A stretch of 64,000 nt of DNA from Dyella marensis (GTDB lineage Bacteria > Pseudomonadota > Gammaproteobacteria > Xanthomonadales > Rhodanobacteraceae), in assembly GCF_900112865.1 (NCBI RefSeq), contig NZ_FONH01000006.1, positions 1 to 64,000 of the forward strand, given 5' to 3'. Shown here piece by piece: positions 1-8,654 of this stretch (positions within the stretch are counted from its first letter, which is position 1; each line of letters starts with the position of its first letter). The notes under the pieces were generated by a model. It saw nothing but the letters and a program-made list of their open reading frames with translations, was not told the origin of the DNA and made no database searches. Position numbers and translations under genes: made by a program.

Positions 1-113
1 AAGGTGGCGGCAGCCGGATGAGGGTACGGGCGGAGCGGTGCGCATCATTGTTCCGCTCCGCCCGTACCCTCACCCCAACCCCTCTCCCGGCGGGAAGAGG
101 GAGCCAAGCGAGG
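1..113. repeat. Family A intergenic repeat, copy 1 (cut by window edge)
   Basis: A three-hairpin element whose first hairpin is lost at the window edge. The central hairpin has perfect 20-bp arms (19-38 and 53-72) around a 14-base loop, and a CCCCTCTCCC-type pyrimidine tract follows. The same sequence recurs at four other intergenic sites in this window. It lies upstream of the histidine kinase gene; nothing else is seen in bases 1-176. Confidence 0.85.
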
Positions 114-176
114 GCAAATCGCCGCGCCGTGACGCCACCGCTGGCAGGCATCAGATGATTCTGTAACCATCGGCTT

Positions 177-2018
177 ATGCCGCAGTCCCCGTGGAAACTT
201 ACGCCGGTCACACGACCCCGGATGCGGGATCGCGTGGCGATGCGCTGGCGGCTGGGCGGCCTGCTGTTCGCGGTGCTGGTGATCGTGGCGCTGCCCTACA
301 TGGTGACCCGCAGCGGCTCGCGCGACGCGCTGGAAGCCAACGCCCGGGTCACCCATTCCTCCGAGGTCAAGTCGCTGACCTACCGCATCGCCTACGTCAC
401 CCGCGATGGCGAGGCGGCGCTGTACCGGCTGCTGGATGGCGACGACAACCCGCAGGTGCGCGTGCGCGCCGGCCGCGCCAGCAAGGAGATTCCCGGCCTG
501 CTCGCGCAGCTGCGCGACATGACCCGCGACAACGCCGACCAGCAGGCGCGCATCGGCGCGCTCGGCAGCATGGTCAGCGGCCGCCTGGCCCTGCTCGACC
601 AGGCCATGCTGCACTACCGCCAGGGCGACGTGCGCGCCGCCAACGAGGCGCTGCGCGACTCCGGCACACTGTTCAAGATGGACGACCTGATCGACGGCAT
701 CGTGCAGAGCGAGGACGACACCCTGCTCGCGCGACGCAGCCAGGCGCGCGCGGCCTCCTCCAACAGCAGCCTGGCGCTGACCATTACCGCCACCGCGCAG
801 ATGCTGCTGCTGGCCATCGTGGTGATCGTGTCCGAGCGGCAGATCAGCCGCCGCCTGCAGGCGGAGGAGCGCGAAGGCCAGGCGGTGCAGCGCTCGCAGC
901 TGATCGTGCAGGCCGTGCGCGAACCGATCGCGCTGCTGGACAGCAAGCTGTGCACCCTGCTGGTCAACGCGGCCTTCGGCGAGCTTTACGGCATCCCGCC
1001 GTCCAACCGGCATTCGCTGCCGCTGGTCGAGATCGGCGACGGCGCCTGGCGCGACAGCGCGCTGCAGCAGCGCCTCAACGACGTGCTGCTGCTGGACCGC
1101 GAGCTGTGGGACTACGAACTGCTCCAGCGCACCGTCGACGGCGTCGACCGCCACGTGGTGATCAACGCCCGCCGCCTGCAGCAGGACGACGGCGGCGAGC
1201 CGGTGCTGCTGCTCACCGTCAGCGACGTCACCGCGCGCGCCCTGGTCGAGCAGCAGGTGAAGGAGCTGAACCGGCAGCTGGAAGGCAAGGTGGCCCAGGT
1301 CTCCGACGTCAACCGCGAGCTGGAGGCCTTCAGCTATTCGGTCTCGCACGACCTGCGCGCGCCGCTGCGCCATATCGCCGGTTTCGCCAGCAAGCTGGAA
1401 CAGCACCTGGGCGAAGGCGCCGACGACAAGTCGCAGCACTACATCGACGTGATCAGCGACGCCGCCCGCCGCATGGCCCAGCTGATCGACGACCTGCTGG
1501 TGTTCTCGCGCCTGGGCCGTGGTGCGCTGCGGCTGCAGCCGGTGGACATGCAGTCGCTGGCGGAGGAGGCGCGCGTGCTGGCCGAATCCGAAGTGCACGG
1601 CCGGCGCATCCTGTGGTCGATCGCGCCGCTGCCGATCGTGATCGGCGACGAGAACATGCTGCGCACGGTGTGGCAGAACCTGCTCGGCAATGCGGTGAAG
1701 TACACCGGCAAGGTCGAGGTGGCCCATATCGGCGTGGAGATGCGCCGCGGCGACAACGGCGACTACGAGTTCGTGGTCAGCGACGATGGCGCCGGTTTCG
1801 ACATGCAGTACTCGGGCAAGCTGTTCGGCGTGTTCCAGCGGCTGCACCGCGCTTCGGAATTCCCCGGCAACGGCATCGGCCTGGCCAATGTACGGCGCAT
1901 CGTGCAGCGCCATGGCGGCAAGGTCTGGGCCGAGGGCAGCCCGGGCGAGGGCGCGCGCTTCCACTTCACCCTGCCGGCCTCCGACCTGGCCGACGCCTTC
2001 GCGCAGGAACGGCAGTGA
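177..2018 (+). CDS. Membrane sensor histidine kinase (CHASE3-PAS-like-HisKA-HATPase)
   Basis: A 613-residue inner-membrane sensor kinase. A transmembrane segment at about residues 25-45 is followed by a helical periplasmic region of CHASE3 type (about 46-200), a second membrane helix (about 200-220), a PAS-like segment (about 245-355), a short coiled coil and the catalytic core. The phospho-acceptor is His391 in the motif SYSVSHDLRAPLR, typical of kinases related to bacteriophytochromes. The N box reads NLLGNAVKYT, the G1 box DDGAGFD and the G2 box GNGIGLA. Its stop overlaps the GTG start of the next gene, a receiver-only protein, so the two are cotranscribed and probably partners. The signal sensed is unknown. 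An alternative start lies 15 codons in (ATG at 222). Confidence 0.9.
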   Translation: MPQSPWKLTPVTRPRMRDRVAMRWRLGGLLFAVLVIVALPYMVTRSGSRDALEANARVTHSSEVKSLTYRIAYVTRDGEAALYRLLDGDDNPQVRVRAGRASKEIPGLLAQLRDMTRDNADQQARIGALGSMVSGRLALLDQAMLHYRQGDVRAANEALRDSGTLFKMDDLIDGIVQSEDDTLLARRSQARAASSNSSLALTITATAQMLLLAIVVIVSERQISRRLQAEEREGQAVQRSQLIVQAVREPIALLDSKLCTLLVNAAFGELYGIPPSNRHSLPLVEIGDGAWRDSALQQRLNDVLLLDRELWDYELLQRTVDGVDRHVVINARRLQQDDGGEPVLLLTVSDVTARALVEQQVKELNRQLEGKVAQVSDVNRELEAFSYSVSHDLRAPLRHIAGFASKLEQHLGEGADDKSQHYIDVISDAARRMAQLIDDLLVFSRLGRGALRLQPVDMQSLAEEARVLAESEVHGRRILWSIAPLPIVIGDENMLRTVWQNLLGNAVKYTGKVEVAHIGVEMRRGDNGDYEFVVSDDGAGFDMQYSGKLFGVFQRLHRASEFPGNGIGLANVRRIVQRHGGKVWAEGSPGEGARFHFTLPASDLADAFAQERQ

Positions 2019-2485
2019 GCCTGGGTACGCTCAACCGCGCGCCGCCGCCGCAGGGTTCGCTGCGCAGCATCCTGCTGGCCGAGGACAGTCCCGCCGATGC
2101 CGAGCTGGCGCTGGAGGCGCTGCGCAGCGCGCACCTGGCCAATCCGATCGTGCACGTCGAGGACGGCGTGGACTGCCTGGACTATCTGCACGGCCGCGGC
2201 GCCTGGGCCGGTCGCCCGCCGCAGGATCCGGCGGTGGTGCTGCTGGACATCAAGATGCCGCGCGTGGACGGCCTGGAAGTGCTCACCGAGATGCGCGCGG
2301 ACGAACGCCTGCGGCGCATCCCGGTGGTGGTGCTGTCGTCCTCGCGCGAGGAGAGCGACCTGGCGCGCAGCTGGGACCTGGGCGTGAATGCCTATGTGAT
2401 CAAGCCGGTCGATGTGGAACAGTTTTTCGAAGCGGTGCGCACGCTCGGCCAGTTCTGGGCGGTGCTCAACCAGGCGCCCGATTGA
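2015..2485 (+). CDS. Single-domain response regulator (Rcp1/CheY-like)
   Basis: A 156-residue receiver with no output domain. It has the acidic pair in LLAEDSP, the phospho-acceptor Asp78 in LLDIKMP, a switch Ser in VVVLSSS and the conserved Lys in VIKPVD. The GTG start overlaps the kinase stop (GTGA), the only start compatible with the receiver fold. Receivers with the insert after helix 2 (HGRGAWAGRPPQ) belong to the Rcp1-like group that commonly partners HisKA kinases of the type encoded just upstream. It probably shuttles phosphate between the upstream kinase and the downstream hybrid protein; that relay is inference from gene order. Confidence 0.9.
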   Translation: MSLGTLNRAPPPQGSLRSILLAEDSPADAELALEALRSAHLANPIVHVEDGVDCLDYLHGRGAWAGRPPQDPAVVLLDIKMPRVDGLEVLTEMRADERLRRIPVVVLSSSREESDLARSWDLGVNAYVIKPVDVEQFFEAVRTLGQFWAVLNQAPD

Positions 2486-2514
2486 GGGCGCAGCGCCGCG
2501 AAGGTATCGCTTTC

Positions 2515-4080
2515 ATGCCAGAGAAACCCAACATTCCCTTGCCATTGCCGTTCCCGCGCATCCGCGTGCTGCAGATCGAGGACAGCCAGCCCGACGCCGA
2601 GCTGGTGATCTCCGAACTGGAAGCCGACGCGATCGACTTCGATGTGCGTCTGGTCGACGACGAGACCGGCTACCTGCGCGAGCTGGAAGACTTCAAGCCG
2701 CACATCGTGCTGTCCGACCTGAGCATGCCCGGCTTCTCCGGCGAACGCGCGCTGGAGCTGCTGCGCGAGCGCGACCGCGACCTGCCTTTCATCTATGTCT
2801 CGGCCACCCTCGGCGAGGAAGCGGCGATCGCCGCGCTGCGCAACGGCGCCACCGACTACATCCTCAAGCAGAACCCCGCGCGCCTGGCCAGCGCGGTGCG
2901 CCGCGCCCTGCGCGAGCACGAGGCGCAGAAGGCGCAGCGCCGCGCCGAGGCGGAACTGATCCGCGCGCAGCGCTTCGAAAGCCTGGCCATGCTGGCCGGC
3001 GGCCTGAGCCACGACCTGCGCAATCTGCTGCAGCCGCTGCTGCTGGCCGGCGAGAGCCTGCAGGACTACCAGGACGATCCGCGCCTGGCGCGCCTGGGCA
3101 AGCTGGTGCGCGACTGCGGACGGCGCGGCCTGGACATGGTGCAGTCGATGCTTTCCTTCGCGCGCGGCGCACGCCGCGCCGAACAGGTGCGGGTGGGTGC
3201 GCTGCTGGATGCGCTCAACCTGCTGCTGCAGGGCAGCGTGCCACGCAATATCGCGCTGACCCTGGCGGTGGACGATCCGGAGCTGAGCTTCTCCGGCAAT
3301 CACACCGAGCTGCAGCAATGCCTGCTCAACCTCAGCCTCAATGCGATCCAGGCCATGCCGGGCGGCGGCGAGCTGCGCATCGAAGCAGCCGAACAGGCAC
3401 TGACGCGCGAGTTTTTCCTCGACGGCGAAAGCGCGGACGAAGGCCGCTATCTGCGCCTGAGCGTGGCCGATACCGGCTGCGGCATGGACGCGGCGACGCT
3501 GGCCCATCTGTACGAGCCGTTCTACACCACCAAGGAAGGCGGCACCGGCCTGGGCCTGCTGTCGTGCAAGCGCATCGTGGCCAGCCATGGCGGCGCGATG
3601 CGCGTGGAGAGTGCGCCGGAGCAGGGCACCTGTTTCCATCTCTACCTGCCGCTGGGCGTGCAGTTCGACGACATCCCGGAAGGCGAGGACGACGAGCGCC
3701 TGCTCGGCAATGCCGAACGCGTGCTGGTGGTGGTGGAGGAGGCCGCGCAGCTGTCGCTGCTGGTCGATACGCTGGATGCCTGGGGTTACCAGGCGCATGC
3801 GAGCCAGAGCGGCACCGCGGCGCTGCAGTGGATCGAGGCGCATGGCGTGCCGGATCTGGTGGTGATGGATGCCGACATGAATCTGTTCACCGGCGTGCGC
3901 ACGCTGGCGGCGCTGATCGAGCACGGCTACCGGCGCGCGGTGGTGCTGTTGACGCGGCCGGATGCGCCACCGGACCTGGGGGAGATGCCGGAGGTGGAGC
4001 GGCTTTATCTGGTCGACAAGCCGGTGGTGACGTTCAAGTTGTTGGGGACGTTGCGCGAGGCATTGGAAGGCGAGGGTTGA
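2515..4080 (+). CDS. Hybrid REC-HisKA-HATPase-REC histidine kinase
   Basis: A 521-residue soluble hybrid kinase with no membrane segment. An N-terminal receiver has Asp68 in IVLSDLSMP. A HisKA domain follows with His166 in GGLSHDLRNLLQPL, then an HATPase domain (NLSLNAIQAMP, DTGCGMD, GTGLGLLSCKR). The C-terminal receiver is divergent: its acidic pair reads VVVEEA rather than VDDE, but Asp in VVMDADMN and Lys in LVDKPV are kept. Kinases with the SHDLRN-L-P signature often start from an N-terminal receiver input, which fits a relay from the preceding receiver or kinase. It lies 29 bp after the receiver gene and is probably the last gene of the operon. It ends just before a family B inverted repeat. 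Confidence 0.88.
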   Translation: MPEKPNIPLPLPFPRIRVLQIEDSQPDAELVISELEADAIDFDVRLVDDETGYLRELEDFKPHIVLSDLSMPGFSGERALELLRERDRDLPFIYVSATLGEEAAIAALRNGATDYILKQNPARLASAVRRALREHEAQKAQRRAEAELIRAQRFESLAMLAGGLSHDLRNLLQPLLLAGESLQDYQDDPRLARLGKLVRDCGRRGLDMVQSMLSFARGARRAEQVRVGALLDALNLLLQGSVPRNIALTLAVDDPELSFSGNHTELQQCLLNLSLNAIQAMPGGGELRIEAAEQALTREFFLDGESADEGRYLRLSVADTGCGMDAATLAHLYEPFYTTKEGGTGLGLLSCKRIVASHGGAMRVESAPEQGTCFHLYLPLGVQFDDIPEGEDDERLLGNAERVLVVVEEAAQLSLLVDTLDAWGYQAHASQSGTAALQWIEAHGVPDLVVMDADMNLFTGVRTLAALIEHGYRRAVVLLTRPDAPPDLGEMPEVERLYLVDKPVVTFKLLGTLREALEGEG

Positions 4081-4092
4081 AAATCGGCCGGC

Positions 4093-4185
4093 GTAGGTTG
4101 GGGTGAGCCGCAGGCGAACCCCAACATGGCTACATCCGAACGCATCGCATTGTTGGGGTTCGCCTATGGCTCACCCCAACCTACC
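4093..4185. repeat. Family B REP-like inverted pair, copy 1
   Basis: Two inverted copies of a unit beginning GTAGGTTGGGGTGAGC, separated by about 25 bp. Each half is itself a small palindrome (GTTGGGGT/ACCCCAAC). The pair fills the gap between the convergent hybrid-kinase and pilR genes, where the transcript could fold into a strong stem and act as a bidirectional terminator. Confidence 0.85.
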
Positions 4186-4200
4186 GGGCGATGGCGCGGA

Positions 4201-5607
4201 TCAGTCGATCCCCAGCTTCTTCAGCTTGTAGCGCAAAGCGCGGAAGGTAATCCCCAGCTTCTTCGCCGCGGCGGTCTTGTTGTACCGCGACTCTTCCAGC
4301 GCCTTGATGATCGCCGTGCGCTCGATATTGCTGATGTAGTCGTCCAGGCCGCCGTCGGCGGTCGGTGCGGCTGCGGGTTGGGCTGGCGCGGGACTGGGGG
4401 CGGCCATTCCCGGTGGGGGTGGCGTGGCATCCGCGGCGCGCGGCAGGCGCTGGGGCAGCATCAGGTCGGCGAGGTCGATCTGCTCGCCTTCGCACATGGC
4501 CATGGCGCGCTCGAGGATGTTTTCCAGTTCGCGCACATTGCCGGGAAAGTCGTAGCTGTCCAGGGCCTGCTGTGCGGCCGGCAGCAGGCGGCCGGGATTG
4601 CCGCCGCTCTTGGCGGCGAGCTGGCGCAGGATGTAGCTGGCCAGCAGCGGCACGTCGCCGCGGCGTTCGCGCAGCGGCGGCACGCGCAGCTCGATCACGT
4701 TGATGCGGTAGAACAGGTCCTGGCGGAACTGGCCCTGCTCGACCAGCGCCGCGAGATTCTTGTGCGTGGCCGAAAGAATGCGCACGTCGACCGGGATTTC
4801 CTCGCGCGCGCCGATCGGGCGCACGGCCTTTTCCTGGATCGCGCGCAGCAGCTTCACCTGCATGTGCAGCGGCAGCTCGGCCACTTCGTCCAGGAACAGG
4901 GTGCCGCCGTTGGCGGCCTGGAACAGGCCTTCCTTGTCGCTCACCGCGCCGGTGAAGCTGCCCTTGCGGTGGCCGAAGAACTCGCTCTCCATCAGCTCGG
5001 ACGGGATCGCGCCGCAGTTCACCGGCACGAACGGGCCGGCCGCGCGGGGGCCCTGCTCGTGGATCAGGCGCGCGACCAGCTCCTTGCCCACGCCGGATTC
5101 GCCGGCGATGTACACCGGCGCCTGGTTGCGCGCGAGCTTGCCGATGGTGGCGCGCACCTGCTGCATCGCGGGCGAGTCGCCGATCAGGCGGTCCGCGGCG
5201 TTGGGCGCCTTGGCGGCGCCGCCGCCGGCGCGCTTCTCTTCGGCCAGGCGCAGCGCGGTGCGCACCAGCTGGCGCAGCATCTGGATATCCACCGGCTTGG
5301 AGACGAAATCGAAGGCGCCGGCCTTCAGCGCGCTCACCGCGGCGTCGACATTGCCGTAGGCGGTGATCATCGCCACCGGCGTGTCCGGGTGCTTGGCCGC
5401 GATCAGCTCGATCACCTCGTGGCCGTTGCCGTCGGGCAGGCGCATGTCGGTGAAGCAGAGGTCGTAGGTACGCTCTTCCAGGGCGCGTCGCGCATCCGCC
5501 ACCGTACCCACCGCATCGACCTGCAGGTCCATGCGACCCAGGGTGATGGTCAGCAGTTCGCGAATATCGCGCTCGTCGTCAATGACGAGGACGGTCTGTT
5601 GGCTCAT
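4201..5607 (-). CDS. pilR: PilR, sigma-54-dependent response regulator of type IV pili
   Basis: A 468-residue NtrC-class regulator. The receiver has Asp54 (CFTDMRLPDGNG). The AAA+ sigma-54 activator domain (about 140-380) has Walker A GESGVGKE, the sigma-54 contact loop ESEFFGHRKGSFTGA and Walker B GGTLFLDEVAEL. The C-terminal Fis-type helix-turn-helix (NKTAAAKKLGITFRALRYKL) follows a Pro/Ala-rich linker. The receiver wording (PVAMITAYGNVDAAV...KAGAFDFVSKPVD) and the C-terminus match PilR, which activates pilA transcription on phosphorylation by PilS. In relatives pilS and pilR are adjacent; here pilS lies about 13.8 kb away on the same strand and pilR sits 80 bp downstream of a sugar-operon esterase. 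No pilB or pilA is seen nearby. Confidence 0.92.
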   Translation of the reverse strand: MSQQTVLVIDDERDIRELLTITLGRMDLQVDAVGTVADARRALEERTYDLCFTDMRLPDGNGHEVIELIAAKHPDTPVAMITAYGNVDAAVSALKAGAFDFVSKPVDIQMLRQLVRTALRLAEEKRAGGGAAKAPNAADRLIGDSPAMQQVRATIGKLARNQAPVYIAGESGVGKELVARLIHEQGPRAAGPFVPVNCGAIPSELMESEFFGHRKGSFTGAVSDKEGLFQAANGGTLFLDEVAELPLHMQVKLLRAIQEKAVRPIGAREEIPVDVRILSATHKNLAALVEQGQFRQDLFYRINVIELRVPPLRERRGDVPLLASYILRQLAAKSGGNPGRLLPAAQQALDSYDFPGNVRELENILERAMAMCEGEQIDLADLMLPQRLPRAADATPPPPGMAAPSPAPAQPAAAPTADGGLDDYISNIERTAIIKALEESRYNKTAAAKKLGITFRALRYKLKKLGID

Positions 5608-5687
5608 GTCATCCAGCTGGGCGTCAGATGCGGGCTAGGATACCCGCCGCTTCCCCGAGGGGCAAAGCCTGCCGTCTTCACGCGTTT

Positions 5688-6752
5688 TCAGCGGCCCAGG
5701 CGGCGGTCGAAGAAGCGCCAGATCACCCGGTACGCGTCCTTCGATTCCGGCAGCTCCGGGTCGGAGAAGAAGGAGTGCCACATGCCCTCCCACAGGCGCA
5801 GCTCGGTGTCCACGCCGGCCCGGTCGAGCAGGGTCTGGCTGTGGATCACCGCGCTCATCGCCATGTCGCGCGTGCCGGAGATCAGCAGGGTGGGCGGGAA
5901 TTTCGCCAGCAGCGCCGGCGCATTGGCCGGAAACACCAGCGGGTCGGCGGCGCTGGCGCCCTTGAAATAGGGCAGGTCGTCCAGCTTCAGCGGCGCGCCC
6001 GGCACCGGCTTGCCGTTGAGCGGCGCGGCCAGGTACACCGAGTCGCCATCGAGATTGCTCAGCCCCGCGCAGAACATGCCGATCGCGCCGGGCACCGGCA
6101 CATGGTCGTGGATCAGCCGGGCCACCACTTCGCCGGTGAGCACGCCGCCGGCGGAGCAGCCGTAAATGCCTACGTCCGCAGGTTTGTACTGCTTGAGCAG
6201 CTCGCGATAGACCGCCACCACGTCGTCGGTGGCGGCGGGGAACACCTGCTCGGGGCCCTGGCGGTAATCGACGGTAATCACCTTCACGCGCCCCACGCCG
6301 GCGATGGGAATGGCCTCGACCAGCCCGCCGCTGTGCGCACCCCACAGGAAGGCGCCGCCGTGCAGGTTGATCAGCACGCGCTGCCGGTTCGCCGGCGCGA
6401 CGCCCTGCGCCGGCAGCACCACGTCGACTTTCACGCCGGCGATGGTGTCGGCGGCGATCTTCACGGGATAGAGCTTCTGCATCCGCGCGGCGCGGTCGCT
6501 GTTCATGCGGTCGTAGAACGCGCGGCTCTGCTCGATCGGGGCCGTGATCGGCGGTGCCTTGTCACCTTCGGTGAGCATCTTCGGGAAAAATGCGCGCGAT
6601 TCCGGCGAGGCGAAATGCGAGTACGGCACGCTGGCGCTGCCGAGGTCCACGCTGCCGTCGGGCCTGAAGCCCGCCGCGGACTGGGCGCAGGCGAGACCGG
6701 CGGCGCCCAGCAGCAAGGACGCGGCGAGGCAGGCAAGGCGGAAGCTGCGCAT
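5688..6752 (-). CDS. Secreted alpha/beta-hydrolase (HSL/family IV esterase-like)
   Basis: A 354-residue protein with a signal peptide (cleavage near ACAQS). The hormone-sensitive-lipase hallmarks are present: HGGAF (131-133, oxyanion hole), the nucleophile Ser200 in GCSAGG, and probable Asp and His in SGTRDMA and EGMWHSFF. I chose the start because AAGGA lies 9 nt before it; an in-frame ATG 27 nt upstream overlaps the trehalase stop (ATGA) but would put nine residues before the signal peptide. It is the last gene of the sugar operon. It may remove acetyl or other acyl groups from the sugar substrate before hydrolysis; that role is inference and the substrate is unknown. A weak hairpin (GCTTCCCCGAGGGG) lies between it and pilR. 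Confidence 0.82.
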   Translation of the reverse strand: MRSFRLACLAASLLLGAAGLACAQSAAGFRPDGSVDLGSASVPYSHFASPESRAFFPKMLTEGDKAPPITAPIEQSRAFYDRMNSDRAARMQKLYPVKIAADTIAGVKVDVVLPAQGVAPANRQRVLINLHGGAFLWGAHSGGLVEAIPIAGVGRVKVITVDYRQGPEQVFPAATDDVVAVYRELLKQYKPADVGIYGCSAGGVLTGEVVARLIHDHVPVPGAIGMFCAGLSNLDGDSVYLAAPLNGKPVPGAPLKLDDLPYFKGASAADPLVFPANAPALLAKFPPTLLISGTRDMAMSAVIHSQTLLDRAGVDTELRLWEGMWHSFFSDPELPESKDAYRVIWRFFDRRLGR

Positions 6753-6775
6753 GGCGAGAGGTCCTTGGCGTGGGC

Positions 6776-8458
6776 TCATTTCGCGGTTTCGGGGACGCGC
6801 GGCGTCGGCGCGGGCTCGGCCTTGTTCCGCTGCAGGATCTCCTGCAGCTTCAGATACACGCCATTGGTCCAGCCGAAGCCGATCACGTTCTCGCTGTAGC
6901 CGGCGCTGACGCGCACGTCGGCATTGCCCTTGGCCATGTTGTACTTCTCGCGGATGGTGCCGTCGTCGGCGAGGCCGCGGTCCACCGTGGCGGTGAAATT
7001 GCCGGCGAGGCGGCGCGCGTCGTCGTGGAAGCCGTAGTCCTCCAGGCCCTTGATCGCCAGCCAGTTGGTCGGCGCCCAGCCGAACGGATCGTTCCACTGC
7101 ACGCCGCTGGGCTGGTTGTCCATCGACAGGCCGCCGCGACGCTCGAACACCGCCAGCTTGCCGCGCACCGCCGCCGCCTGCTGCGGCGAGGCGGCGCCGG
7201 CCCACAGCGGATAGAAGGTGTTGATGTAGGGCGTGGGCGAGGGCTTGCCGGCGACGAAGTCGTAGTCGCGATACATGCCGTCGCCGGCGCGCCACAGGTA
7301 TTTGTCCATGGCCTGCTTGCGCGCGGCGGCGGCGTCGGTCCAGCGTTTCGCCTCGTCGCTCTTGCCCAGCTTCGTGGCGAAATCGGCCAGGTCCAGCTCG
7401 TAGCGATAGAGCAGGCTGTTGAGGTCTACCGAGGCGTAGTGATGCGTCGAACCGCCGAACGGGCCGAAGTGGAAATTGGTGTCGTAGCCCGATTCGCGCA
7501 TGGCGCGATCGCCGCGATAGTAGTCGGCGGTCAGGCGGTAGCCGTCGTGCCAGTTGCCCAGGCAGACCTTGGACGCGCGCACGTCGCAGCTGTCCTTGGC
7601 GAGGCGCGCGGCCTCGGCGTCATCCGGTTGCTGCGCACCTTTCAGCAGATAGCCCGGGTCGTCCTTCGGATGCGCGCGCAGCCACTTGATCACCTTCACG
7701 TAGAAGTCGTCGCTGTTCTGCGCCTCCAGCACCGGGCCGTCGCCGAGGTCGTAGTAGCGGGCGAGCCCGGTGTCGCCGGCGCGATGTTCCTCGCGCGTCC
7801 ACACGTCGTGGTTGCGCACCGCCAGCGGGTAGGCGCCGGCCAGCCAGGCCTTGCGTTCGGCGTCGGAGGCGAAGGCGTCCGGATCGCCGAGCACGGTGGC
7901 CATCATCGCGGTGAGGAAGGGGGGCTGCGAGCGGCTGAGGTAATAGGTGCGGTTGGCATTGAGCACGGCGCCGTAGTGCTCCACCTCGAACAGCGCATTG
8001 TCCACCATGTCGCGCGCCAGCTTGCCGCGCTGGTCGGCGGCCAGGCCCAGCACGATGAAATAGCTGTCCCAGCCGTACATTTCGTTGAAGAAGCCGCCGG
8101 GGACGACGTAGGGGTGGGGGAGGTAGAGCAGGCCCTGCGCGGGCAGCTTGGTGGCGTCGATGTCGCCGAGGCGCTGGATCGCGCGCGGGAGCGGGCGGAT
8201 GTCGACGCCGCAGCGCTTGCCGATGTCGGCCAGCGTGGATGGCACCTTCATCTCGGCCGGCACGTAGAGCACCGGGTGACCGGCGATCTTCGGGTCGGTG
8301 AGGGCGTTGCACTGGTCCTGCGAGCGGGTCAGCGTGGTCCAGGCCTGGTCGATGTAGGCGCGGGTTTTGGCGGGGTCGGGCGTTGCTGCCTGCGTGGCCG
8401 CGGCTGTGAAGATGGCCGCGAACAGAACGGCACGGAGCAAGTGGGGAGAGCGGGTCAT
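6776..8458 (-). CDS. Periplasmic trehalase-type glycoside hydrolase family 37
   Basis: A 560-residue GH37 protein with a signal peptide (TRSPHLLRAVLFAAIFTAAAT). Both trehalase signatures are recognisable: PGGFFNEMYGWDSYF and QWNDPFGWAP. The general acid Asp probably lies in RESGYDTNF and the base Glu in REKYNMAKG. GH37 enzymes hydrolyse trehalose to two glucose molecules; the signal peptide places this in the periplasm, as in E. coli TreA. I chose the start from a GAGGA sequence 8 nt upstream and the signal peptide; a start 15 codons earlier is open but lacks both. It lies between a secreted GH65 and an esterase. Trehalose is the expected substrate, but related alpha-1,1 or alpha-1,2 glucosides cannot be excluded. 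Confidence 0.9.
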   Translation of the reverse strand: MTRSPHLLRAVLFAAIFTAAATQAATPDPAKTRAYIDQAWTTLTRSQDQCNALTDPKIAGHPVLYVPAEMKVPSTLADIGKRCGVDIRPLPRAIQRLGDIDATKLPAQGLLYLPHPYVVPGGFFNEMYGWDSYFIVLGLAADQRGKLARDMVDNALFEVEHYGAVLNANRTYYLSRSQPPFLTAMMATVLGDPDAFASDAERKAWLAGAYPLAVRNHDVWTREEHRAGDTGLARYYDLGDGPVLEAQNSDDFYVKVIKWLRAHPKDDPGYLLKGAQQPDDAEAARLAKDSCDVRASKVCLGNWHDGYRLTADYYRGDRAMRESGYDTNFHFGPFGGSTHHYASVDLNSLLYRYELDLADFATKLGKSDEAKRWTDAAAARKQAMDKYLWRAGDGMYRDYDFVAGKPSPTPYINTFYPLWAGAASPQQAAAVRGKLAVFERRGGLSMDNQPSGVQWNDPFGWAPTNWLAIKGLEDYGFHDDARRLAGNFTATVDRGLADDGTIREKYNMAKGNADVRVSAGYSENVIGFGWTNGVYLKLQEILQRNKAEPAPTPRVPETAK

Positions 8459-8511
8459 GGGTGGGGTCCTCGCTTCGAGATTGCCTGTGTCCTCAGTCTT
8501 CAAACTTGAAC

Positions 8512-8654
8512 CCTTCTCCCTCCGGGAGAAGGTGGCGGCAGCCGGATGAGGGTACGGCCGGAGCGGTGCACATCACTGTTGCGCTCCGCCCGTACCCTCA
8601 CCCCAACCCCTCTCTCCCACAGGGACTACCTTCGGGTCGCCGAGGGGAGAGGGG
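8512..8654. repeat. Family A intergenic repeat, copy 2
   Basis: A full element between the secreted GH65 and GH37 genes of one operon. It has hairpin 1 (8512-8532, CCTTCTCCC/GGGAGAAGG), the central long hairpin, and a 3' pyrimidine-purine hairpin that is interrupted here by about 20 extra bases. It ends exactly at the stop codon of the GH65 gene and could attenuate or stabilise the operon mRNA. Confidence 0.85.

Noticed and set aside
5641-5680. GCTTCCCCGAGGGG hairpin as a terminator before pilR
   Set aside because: The core stem is four pairs over two bases with no T-run on the minus strand, too weak to call.
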